Positions 1 to 6,119 of a stretch of DNA of 64,000 bases are shown here, piece after piece. The DNA comes from Streptomyces capitiformicae. GTDB lineage: Bacteria > Actinomycetota > Actinomycetes > Streptomycetales > Streptomycetaceae. Within the stretch, counting starts at the first letter, position 1; each line of letters opens with the position of its first letter. The translations under genes were made by a program, and so were the position numbers. A model generated the notes under the pieces. It saw only the letters and a program-made list of their open reading frames with translations. It was not told the origin of the DNA and made no database searches. Location: NCBI RefSeq assembly GCF_002214185.1, contig NZ_CP022161.1, forward strand, positions 2,727,767 through 2,791,766, in the 5' to 3' direction.

Positions 1-201
1 CTGGGCGAGGTCTTCGGCGGCTACCGGGTCGGCGAGCGCACAGGGCAGAACCGTCTCGCGGACTTCGTGATCGAGTTCTGCGGGGCGCGTGCTGTGCGCG
101 TCGGGCGTGTACAGCAGGCGGAAGTAGGCCTGGCCGTCGACGAGGACGGCGGCTTCGGCCAGCGCGCCGCTCAAGGTCATTTCGTGGGTGTGGACGGACA
201 T
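1..201 (-). CDS. Hypothetical protein, 3' part beyond window
   Basis: The minus-strand frame opens with ATG at 201 (MSVHTHEMTLSG) and stays open for 67 codons to the window edge, so only the N-terminus is visible. It overlaps the 3' end of the preceding gene by 25 bases, as expected for translationally coupled genes in this block. No domain is recognised; residues 10-32 are consistent with a small alpha/beta protein. Codon use (G/C at third positions) supports a real gene. Function unknown. Confidence 0.55.
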   Translation of the reverse strand, partial: MSVHTHEMTLSGALAEAAVLVDGQAYFRLLYTPDAHSTRPAELDHEVRETVLPCALADPVAAEDLAQ

Positions 202-728
202 GCTGAGCTCCTCGCGGGTCGTATGACCGTCTCGGGCGCGGCCGGGAGGGCAGCGGTGCTGGCGGAGGGTTCTTTGCGGAGGTGGGAGGCGAGGCAGGCC
301 GCGTTCTGGGGGAGCGCGGCCGCGACGCGACGGCGGAGGGGGTCGTCGGGGACCCACAGCCGTTGGCGTCCCTTCACTTCGGTGACGGGGGTGGGCAGCT
401 GGACGGCGTCGGAGAGTTCCCAGTGCCAGGTGCTGTCGCGGTCGGCCCACGGGCTGCACCGGCCGTCGCAGTCGGTGTGGGCCCCGGTGATCCGGGCAAT
501 GGCCACTACGGCTCCCCTGGGTAATTCCAGGTCTCGGGGCACCTGGCGCAGGGCCGCTTGGTCGGTGTCGAGACCGGCGTGGACGAGGATCAGCCCACCG
601 CTGAAGCTGCTGGGCGGCCAGCCGCGGTTCTCGATGTCCTTGCCGAGCACGGCCACGGCGGAGGCATGGGGCTGCCAGAGGGTCAGAGCGCGAACCGGAT
701 ACGGCTCGCTGACAGTGGGTTTCCTCAT
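177..728 (-). CDS. ASCH-domain-like protein
   Basis: 183 aa. The N-terminal region contains ALTLWQPHA (about residues 14-22) followed by KDIENRGW and a hydrophobic strand GGLILVHAG, the order of motifs seen in ASCH (PUA-like) domains, which are thought to bind RNA or modified nucleotides. The ATG at 728 was chosen because it starts just before this domain and overlaps the stop of the GGDEF gene (ATGA-type coupling at 725-728). The C-terminal 40 residues are low complexity. The ASCH assignment rests on motif recognition; the biological role in this operon is unknown. Confidence 0.7.
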   Translation of the reverse strand: MRKPTVSEPYPVRALTLWQPHASAVAVLGKDIENRGWPPSSFSGGLILVHAGLDTDQAALRQVPRDLELPRGAVVAIARITGAHTDCDGRCSPWADRDSTWHWELSDAVQLPTPVTEVKGRQRLWVPDDPLRRRVAAALPQNAACLASHLRKEPSASTAALPAAPETVIRPARSSACPSTPTK

Positions 729-1366
729 GCCGAGGCCCTCGCTTCCTGTGCCGGGTGGAGGGCTGTTTCCGGGCTGGCCGTGGGGTCGGCGACGCGGCGG
801 TGGGCGCGGCGGCCGTTGCGGCCGCGCGACTTCTTGATCACGTACATTTCGTCGTCCGCGGCTTTGAGTACGGTCGACGCGGACGGCTCCGGCACGTCGG
901 TGACACCTACGGCACCGATCGAGGCGTCGACCTGGAGCGGGCCTCCCGGCCAGGGCACGGGCTGTGCGAGCTCGTGGGCCAGGTCGTCGATGAAGCCCTG
1001 CAAGTCCTGGTCCCGGATGCTGATCGCGGCGACGAACTCGTCCCCGCCGAGACGGGCGGACATGCTGCGCGGTCCGCCGTTCTGGTCGACGAAGTCGTCG
1101 AGTCGGCCGCCCGTCGCCTTGAGTACGGCGTCCCCTGCCGGGTGGCCGAAGTCGTCGTTGATCGGCTTGAAGCGGTCGAGGTCGAGGAGGATCACGTGGG
1201 TGATGCGACCCTGGCGGATCAGGCGTTCGGTGCGGCGCATCCAGGGGCGTCGCGTCCACAGGCCGCTGACGGGGTCACGGCGTTCGGCGCGGAGCATGCG
1301 GGAGAGCAGGCCCGCGTGGATGCCCCATCCGGCCGCCGGTATGGCGGCGAGCAGGATCTCGTTCAC
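725..1366 (-). CDS. GGDEF-domain protein (putative diguanylate cyclase)
   Basis: 213 aa. A short hydrophobic N-terminus (residues 3-25) is followed by a GGDEF domain starting at DPVSGLWTRR. The metal-binding strand LLDLDRFKPIND lies near 60-71, and the intact GGDEF signature is at 107-111. GGDEF enzymes condense two GTP to c-di-GMP, which in Streptomyces controls BldD and development. The RxxD inhibitory site normally nine residues before GGDEF is absent (GPRS there), so product inhibition by this site is not expected. GTG start at 1366 overlaps the upstream stop by four bases (GTGA), implying coupled translation. There is no PAS, GAF or EAL partner domain. Activity is inferred, not shown. 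Confidence 0.8.
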   Translation of the reverse strand: MNEILLAAIPAAGWGIHAGLLSRMLRAERRDPVSGLWTRRPWMRRTERLIRQGRITHVILLDLDRFKPINDDFGHPAGDAVLKATGGRLDDFVDQNGGPRSMSARLGGDEFVAAISIRDQDLQGFIDDLAHELAQPVPWPGGPLQVDASIGAVGVTDVPEPSASTVLKAADDEMYVIKKSRGRNGRRAHRRVADPTASPETALHPAQEARASA

Positions 1367-1599
1367 GGCTGTCCCGCTTCGTTGTCGGCGACGGGGCGTA
1401 CGACGACGTACTGGTCGTCGCTGAGGGACTGGTGGACGTGTGCGTCCTGGCCGGCCTCGGCGGCTACGTCGTCGGCCTTGGCTAGGGAACGCGGCTGTCC
1501 GGTCCCGATGGAGTAGAGGCGCTCGCTGGGTCGGCCGGCGCATGTCCGGCAGCCGGGGGCCCGGGACGTGGTTGCGGATTGGGTTAAGGCTGTGGTCAT
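1363..1599 (-). CDS. Small hypothetical protein
   Basis: 78 aa, starting ATG at 1599, with a CRTC pair near residues 17-20 and a C-terminal half containing DDQYVVVRPV. It ends in a GTGA overlap with the GGDEF gene, so the two are probably co-translated. No family recognised. The overlap and codon bias are the main support; the Cys pair could bind metal with other residues but this is speculative. Confidence 0.55.
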   Translation of the reverse strand: MTTALTQSATTSRAPGCRTCAGRPSERLYSIGTGQPRSLAKADDVAAEAGQDAHVHQSLSDDQYVVVRPVADNEAGQP

Positions 1600-1628
1600 C
1601 TCGAAGTGCCTCCGTTTCGGGGGTCGGT

Positions 1629-1667
1629 GGGGCGCGCCCGGTGGTTGGTAGGCCGAGGGCGCGCCCC
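1629..1667 (-). terminator. GC-rich hairpin, likely terminator
   Basis: An 11-bp perfect inverted repeat (GGGGCGCGCCC at 1629-1639 and its complement at 1657-1667, 17-base loop) lies between the 149-aa gene and the 78-aa gene, 107 bases after the former's stop. No T-tract, as usual for Streptomyces hairpin terminators. Confidence 0.5.
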
Positions 1668-1773
1668 GCGGCGTGTTCGCGGGTAGGGCACTGCCACGCC
1701 CGGGCGGGGCGCGGCTGAGGTGTTGGTGTGCCGAGGGTGGTCCGCAGCTTTACGGCGTAAAGAGGGGACCGGC

Positions 1774-2223
1774 TCAGATGGCGGCGGCCGCCGTGAGGAA
1801 CGCACGGTCCGCGGTGAGGGCACGGTTTCGGCGGGCGTCCATCTCCGCCCGGGTGACCGTCGGTAGATCTTCGTCGTGCGGCTTCACCGCGTAGGTCGCG
1901 TCGCCCGCGGCGCCGGCCAGTCTCAGCAGTTCCGCATTGCGGGTCAGGACGCGCAGTTCGTACAGGCGGAGCGTGACGTCGTCGCGGGAGGTGTTGCTTG
2001 TGCTGTTGGCGGCCTCCGTCTCGCGGGGGTCCGAGTTCTCCCGCCGGGCGATCTCCCAGCGTTTGTAGAGGTGTCCGCGGTGGACGGAGAGCTGGGACGC
2101 GAACCGGGCTGCGGTGGTGCGAGGTTGGTCCTTGCGGGTGGTGTGCCGCAGGAGGAGGGGTTCGAGGACCGTGCCGAGCAGGGTGCCCGCGACAGCGATG
2201 AGGCTGGCGAGTGCGGCGTCCAT
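1774..2223 (-). CDS. Single-TM hypothetical protein
   Basis: 149 aa. Residues 4-25 form one hydrophobic segment (ALASLIAVAGTLLGTVL), followed by a basic, charged cytoplasmic-type region rich in Arg, predicted helical (residues 40-130). The topology resembles small membrane-anchored proteins common on Streptomyces elements. The ATG at 2223 gives the TM segment at the very N-terminus and lies 12 bases after the stop of the P-loop gene, so the two are probably one operon. No recognised family. Confidence 0.6.
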   Translation of the reverse strand: MDAALASLIAVAGTLLGTVLEPLLLRHTTRKDQPRTTAARFASQLSVHRGHLYKRWEIARRENSDPRETEAANSTSNTSRDDVTLRLYELRVLTRNAELLRLAGAAGDATYAVKPHDEDLPTVTRAEMDARRNRALTADRAFLTAAAAI

Positions 2224-2235
2224 CGGTGCCTCTGG

Positions 2236-3102
2236 TCAGCCGAAGGCCAGGCTGTGGCTGTGGCAGCCGTCGCACCACGGTTCGTCGGGTGCGCCGCCGA
2301 GGTGGACGCTCTGCAGGTCTGCCGCGTCGGTGACCTTCACCCACAGCGGGCCCGGGCAGCCGTCGGTGCAGGCCTCGTTGAGGCGGGCCTGCCATTGGTG
2401 GTCGTACGGGTCGCCGTCGTCCATCCAGCGCACCGTGATCTCACGGCTGGCCACGGCGAAGGTGCCGGTGGCGAAGCCGTCCTGGCGCTCGCTGTGCCAG
2501 GCGAATACGGCGGCCAGGTCCTCGCCGAAGGTGCGCCGTACGTCGGCGAGCGGGTCGGGGTCGGCGGTGGCCGCGCGGCACAGCAGCAGGCCGAGCAGGT
2601 CGAGTTCGTCGGCGTAGTACGCGTGGTCGAAGCCCTCGTCGATCAGCTGGTCGAGGGTGGGTACGCCAGCCGCCTGGCGGGTGATGGCATCGGGCGGCAC
2701 CTGCTTGGCCTTCGTGCGCGTCTCCTGACGGGCCAGGCATTCCTCCACGGGGACCCGGAACACGATCGCTACGGTGGGCATCCGCCAGTGCCGGGCACGC
2801 TGGATCAGGTAGGCGCGCACACCGCGCTCACTGTTCGTGGAGTCCGCAAGGACGGGCAGGTTTCGGGTGAGGCGGGCGTCCAGCAGTTCGCGGAACACCA
2901 CACTTGCGATCGGGGTCGCGGACTGGTCTCCGGGCGACCCGGTGGCCTGCCACCGGTAGTTGTCCAGTTCGAGCCGCCAGTCGGGCGGGAACGCCCGAGC
3001 GACGCGGCTCTTTCCGCTGCCGGCGGCGCCGACCAGCGCAAGTAGGAACGGGCCGTCGGGAAGGGGGAGCGGGGTGAGCGCGGGCTCGCTGGTTCGGCGC
3101 AC
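2236..3102 (-). CDS. P-loop kinase-like protein (PNK/AAA type)
   Basis: 288 aa. Walker A GAAGSGKS at residues 25-32. A strand with VLADSTN near 100 and an Arg-rich lid-type helix (ECLARQETRT) match the small polynucleotide/metabolite kinase fold (AAA_33/zeta-like). The C-terminal 80 residues are different, with a WCDGCHSHS end that could hold a metal. GTG at 3102 was chosen over upstream starts because a strong GGAGG sits six bases before it and the P-loop follows soon after. It could phosphorylate nucleic acid ends or a small molecule; the substrate is unknown. Confidence 0.65.
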   Translation of the reverse strand: MRRTSEPALTPLPLPDGPFLLALVGAAGSGKSRVARAFPPDWRLELDNYRWQATGSPGDQSATPIASVVFRELLDARLTRNLPVLADSTNSERGVRAYLIQRARHWRMPTVAIVFRVPVEECLARQETRTKAKQVPPDAITRQAAGVPTLDQLIDEGFDHAYYADELDLLGLLLCRAATADPDPLADVRRTFGEDLAAVFAWHSERQDGFATGTFAVASREITVRWMDDGDPYDHQWQARLNEACTDGCPGPLWVKVTDAADLQSVHLGGAPDEPWCDGCHSHSLAFG

Positions 3103-3262
3103 GAAGTCCTCCGTGGAAAGGGTGGGCGAATGCGCACGGAGGGCTGGCAGGCGGTGCCGCTTGCCCGTCATGCGCAAGTTCGGGGGCGGCAGTCGCCGAT
3201 AAGAAGGGAGTCGGTGGGCTGCCGTCCAGTGGTCCGTCCGGGTCTGGCCGGTCCTCCGCACG

Positions 3263-3288
3263 GTCCCGATCCAAAGGCGGACCGGGAC
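3263..3288 (-). terminator. Intergenic hairpin (family shared with 5082-5110)
   Basis: Imperfect stem (GTCCCG/CGGGAC plus TCC/GGA, loop AAAGGC) just after the stop of the 126-aa gene at 3303. The flanking sequence CCTCCGCAC and the GTCCCG stem recur at 5074-5110 after another gene, so this is a repeated terminator-type element. Confidence 0.45.
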
Positions 3289-3302
3289 GGCACGGAGACC
3301 CG

Positions 3303-3683
3303 TCAGCTGCGCGGGGCGCCGTTGACGCTGGAAAGGTCGGCGCGCGGTGTGTCGACGCGGTCGACGGCGGGCGCGGCCTGCTGAGGTGTCGGCTCGGCGG
3401 GGGTTGCGCGCGCCTGCTGGTCGAGCAGCAGCAGGAACTCCGCACCGAGTTCGGGCGCGGCCAGGACCACCCGCAGGATCGAGGCGAGGCCGTCGCGTTC
3501 GATGGCGTTGAGGCGCTCAGCCACCTCGTGCGCTTCTTGGTGGGCGACGACGGTTCGGAGGTAGGCGTCCTCGGTGGTGGCCGTGCGTACGGCACCGCAG
3601 AGGCCGCATCGGAAGGTCGCCTCGTCCCAGCCGGTCTCCGGCTTCGGCTGGCTGAGGGGCGATGTGTTGGGGACGGTACTCAC
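3303..3683 (-). CDS. Small zinc-knuckle-like hypothetical protein
   Basis: 126 aa, ATG at 3683. A CGLCG pair near residues 26-30 and a later His-containing helix (VVAHQEAHE) could form a C2H2-like metal site. Residues 55-90 are helical, and the C-terminal 35 residues are Pro/Ala-rich and probably disordered. It lies 13 bases downstream of the DUF3307-like gene and is likely co-transcribed with it. Function unknown. Confidence 0.55.
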   Translation of the reverse strand: MSTVPNTSPLSQPKPETGWDEATFRCGLCGAVRTATTEDAYLRTVVAHQEAHEVAERLNAIERDGLASILRVVLAAPELGAEFLLLLDQQARATPAEPTPQQAAPAVDRVDTPRADLSSVNGAPRS

Positions 3684-3696
3684 GTTCGACCGCCTC

Positions 3697-4152
3697 TCAC
3701 TTGGAGGCCGCGATGAGGGCGGCGGCCGTCTCCACGGCGTGATGGAACGACTGGTCCAGGGCGTAGTTGCCGCCCAGTGGGCCGCCCAGGGCGTAGTACT
3801 CCTCCTTGCCGATGGCCTCGGCGAGAGCCTTGAGGTGGATCCGACGGTCGGCCCACCAGTGGGTACCGGCGGACAGGGCGAGCGCGGCGATAACCCGGGA
3901 GGGCTTGAGGCGCAGGCCGAGCACGCGGGAACCGGTGAGCAGGACGGCGGCCTGGGTGGCGGTGTAGGTGGCGACGTGGGCGGTGCAGGCGATGCGTCCG
4001 GCTCGGCTGGACTGGCCCTCGTTCTCGTCGTGCTGGCCCTTGGTGAGGGCTTGGTGGTGGGACTGGATCCAGTGATCGCCTACGTCCGCGGCCATGCGGA
4101 GCAGGGCGTAGGCGGCGGCGAAGCGGATCGCTCGGGTGCTGTGCTCGGTCAT
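3697..4152 (-). CDS. DUF3307-like membrane protein
   Basis: 151 aa. The pattern GDHWIQSHHQALTKG, then TAHVATYT, then a hydrophobic helix with GTHWWADRR, then ALDQSFHH matches the spaced His/Asp signature of DUF3307 membrane proteins (H..D..Q..K, H..Y, H..D, DQ..H). Three hydrophobic segments are visible. ATG at 4152 is preceded by GAGGAG at a good distance; a TTG 15 bases upstream is less likely. The family has no established biochemical function; it is frequent on actinobacterial mobile elements. Assignment by motif pattern only. Confidence 0.6.
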   Translation of the reverse strand: MTEHSTRAIRFAAAYALLRMAADVGDHWIQSHHQALTKGQHDENEGQSSRAGRIACTAHVATYTATQAAVLLTGSRVLGLRLKPSRVIAALALSAGTHWWADRRIHLKALAEAIGKEEYYALGGPLGGNYALDQSFHHAVETAAALIAASK

Positions 4153-4253
4153 GGAGATGCTCCTCAATGCGTTGAGTAAGTACAGGGGTTGGTCGTTGCG
4201 CTGGTCGCGCCGTGGTCGGCGTGGTGTGTCCGGTCGGCGCGCTGATGATCGGC

Positions 4254-4469
4254 TCAGTGGCTGTGGCGGCGGATCCGTCCGCGGAGCGGCCGAGGGGCCG
4301 GTGTCCTGGCGGCGAGGGCCTGCACGAGGCGCTCGCCCATCAGCTGCATCTGGTCGGGGCCGAAGTACTCGGGTGCGAACTCTTCGCCACCGCAGACGGG
4401 GCAGAGGTGATCGTGTTCGAGAACCTCCATGCTCCGGGAGCAGCCGTGGTCTTCAGTGTGGGAGTGCAC
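4254..4469 (-). CDS. Small zinc-ribbon-like protein
   Basis: 71 aa from GTG at 4469, or 58 aa from ATG at 4430; neither has an ideal ribosome-binding site. CPVCGGEEF and a preceding HDHLC give a compact Cys/His cluster likely to bind zinc. The end is Arg-rich (RGRIRRHSH), suggesting nucleic-acid contact. It follows the stop of the 181-aa zinc protein by 16 bases and is probably in its operon. Role unknown. Confidence 0.45.
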   Translation of the reverse strand: MHSHTEDHGCSRSMEVLEHDHLCPVCGGEEFAPEYFGPDQMQLMGERLVQALAARTPAPRPLRGRIRRHSH

Positions 4470-4485
4470 TGCGCCGGTTGTCTGG

Positions 4486-5031
4486 TCAGCTGGTGCGGTG
4501 TGCCGCCGTGCAGCGGGCGCACAGGAAGCGGCAGGTCTCGCTGAAGGGGTCGGTCGTGGCAGTGCCGATCTCGGCGAGGTCTCCGCAGTTGTCGCAGACG
4601 GTGCCGAGCAGTTTGCGGAGCTCGTCAAGGTGGTTGGCCAGGCTGGCGCGTTCGCTGGCGGGCATGTCAGCGACGATCTTCTGCGCGGTCTCGCGGTCCC
4701 CGGTGCGTACGGCGTGCAGGGCTGCGGTCGCCCGGCGCGCGGACGGGTCGGTCGGCACCTCGTAGGGGTCGGTGATCTTGTCGAGTGCGTCGCGGATGCG
4801 GGCGGCGTGGTCCACGACGAAGGAGCGGTGCTGCTCCGGCGTGAGGCCGTTGGTGTGGGCGGTGGCCTCGTGGTCGGGCGGACCGGCCGTCTTCGCCAGG
4901 CGCTCCAGGTGGAGTGTCGCCACGACTAGGTCGCTGATCATCGGGGTCTCTGCGTGGCGGACGCTGTGCCGGTGGGACTCGGTCGTCTCCGGTGATTCCG
5001 CGCGGCTGTGGGTGATGTGCGTGGTCGTCAT
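4486..5031 (-). CDS. Zinc-finger-like protein, paralogue A
   Basis: 181 aa. The last 75 residues hold a helical hairpin (ELRKLLGTVCDNCG) and a second Cys pair (CRFLCARC), likely a treble-clef zinc site. This part is closely matched by the protein at 9840-10313 (shared VRTG.RE.AQ, LRKLLG, TTDPF and CRFLC blocks), so the two are paralogues on one element. The ATG at 5031 follows a GGAGGG; the longer frame upstream lacks support. Function unknown; the zinc site is inferred from cysteine spacing. Confidence 0.65.
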   Translation of the reverse strand: MTTTHITHSRAESPETTESHRHSVRHAETPMISDLVVATLHLERLAKTAGPPDHEATAHTNGLTPEQHRSFVVDHAARIRDALDKITDPYEVPTDPSARRATAALHAVRTGDRETAQKIVADMPASERASLANHLDELRKLLGTVCDNCGDLAEIGTATTDPFSETCRFLCARCTAAHRTS

Positions 5032-5081
5032 AGGGTGCCGCCCTCCTTGCCGGTCGGAGTTCGCCCTGTCGGGCCTCCGCA

Positions 5082-5110
5082 CCGTCCCGGTCTACGAGAG
5101 ACCGGGGCGG
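5082..5110 (-). terminator. Strong intergenic hairpin
   Basis: 12-bp stem with one G-T pair (CCGTCCCGGTCT at 5082-5093, partner 5099-5110, loop ACGAG) 20 bases after the stop of the membrane protein gene at 5130. Its left flank and stem core repeat the hairpin at 3263-3288. Confidence 0.55.
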
Positions 5111-5129
5111 CACAGGGGACCGGCAGGGG

Positions 5130-5774
5130 TCAGACCGCGACCGGCTCGTCCTTCAGCTCGCGGGTGACGTGCTGCTCCAGGAGGTCACGCACCTGCTCCA
5201 TGGACGTGACGGGGACCGGCTCGGTCCTGGTGGCGGGGGCGACGAAGGAGTACTCGTGCCTGGGGTGCTTCCCGCTGTCGTCCTTCTCGTAGTACACGTA
5301 CGCGCCGTCAGCGAGATGGAACATGGCGCTGGTGCCGTCGACGCCCACCCACAGCCCCCTCTTGCCCAGCAGGGCGCCTGCGGGGTCGACCTTCCCGGAG
5401 TAGAACGCGGCCTCGTGAGCGGCCCCGGCCTGCGCCGCATCGGTCAGGAGATCCATGACGTCCTCGGGGTGGCTAGGCAAGGATTCCGCCGGCTCCTCCA
5501 TGCTCCGCTCGGCCGCCGGGGAGTACGAGGTGCGGGTGAGCTCGCGCAGCGACGCCTTGAACGTGCTGAGCAGCTGCATGACGCCAGCGGCGAGGCCGAG
5601 ACCGAGGCCGCCCCCGAGCGCCCCGGCCCAGCCACTGGGCACGCCAGGCGCGTTAGAGCCCACCCAGCCGCCGGTGCAGGCGGCGGCGGCCAGGATGACG
5701 AGTTCGAGGCCTGCCACGGCGATCGCTCCCATAGGGGTGGCAATCGCCGCGGCGGCTTGCTTGGTCTGGGACAT
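5130..5774 (-). CDS. Membrane protein, two N-terminal TM segments
   Basis: 214 aa, ATG at 5774 with AAGGAG nine bases upstream. Residues 10-40 (AIAVAGLELVILAAAACTGG) and 52-72 (ALGGGLGLGLAAGVMQLL) are membrane segments. The C-terminal 120 residues form a soluble domain with strands such as GLWVGVDGTSAMFHL and YVYYEKDD. It is the first gene after the 300-base palindrome-rich gap in front of ftsK. No family recognised. Confidence 0.6.
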   Translation of the reverse strand: MSQTKQAAAAIATPMGAIAVAGLELVILAAAACTGGWVGSNAPGVPSGWAGALGGGLGLGLAAGVMQLLSTFKASLRELTRTSYSPAAERSMEEPAESLPSHPEDVMDLLTDAAQAGAAHEAAFYSGKVDPAGALLGKRGLWVGVDGTSAMFHLADGAYVYYEKDDSGKHPRHEYSFVAPATRTEPVPVTSMEQVRDLLEQHVTRELKDEPVAV

Positions 5775-5945
5775 GAGGATCTGCTCCTTCGGGATTCGGG
5801 AGTGGGTTGGAAACACGGGTAGGCCACCTGATCTGGGATCAGCCGGTCACTGAGAGGTGTTGCGGTCTGGACCCCGGACGTCAGTCCGTCCGGTGCCGGG
5901 ATACGAAGACGAGGGGCCCATGGAGATACCGCACCCTGGGCCCCC

Positions 5946-6041
5946 GACCACGCGAGCGACCATGAGCCCCGACCACCGGTCACAATGCGGCAACGTGCTC
6001 CCTGGGCTGCCGTGGTCGGGGCTGATGGTCGGGCCGACCAT
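5946..6041. promoter_or_regulatory. CGACCA-repeat and palindrome cluster
   Basis: The 5775-6119 gap has no gene. Within it CGACCA half-sites recur at 5946, 5957 and 5970, and an 18-base sequence at 5959-5976 returns inverted at 6012-6029 with one mismatch. A perfect 17-base palindrome with arms ATGGTCGG/CCGACCAT and centre G occupies 6025-6041. Such clusters are usually binding sites for a repressor or a DNA-translocase/partition protein. It lies between the FtsK-like gene's 3' end and the next gene's 5' side. Confidence 0.55.
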
Positions 6042-6119
6042 GACAGACCCGGGCGATGGAGTGCTCGAGCGTCCGCTCCGGCGCGGGGTGCCGGCGGGAG
6101 CGGCTCATTGCAGCCGCGC

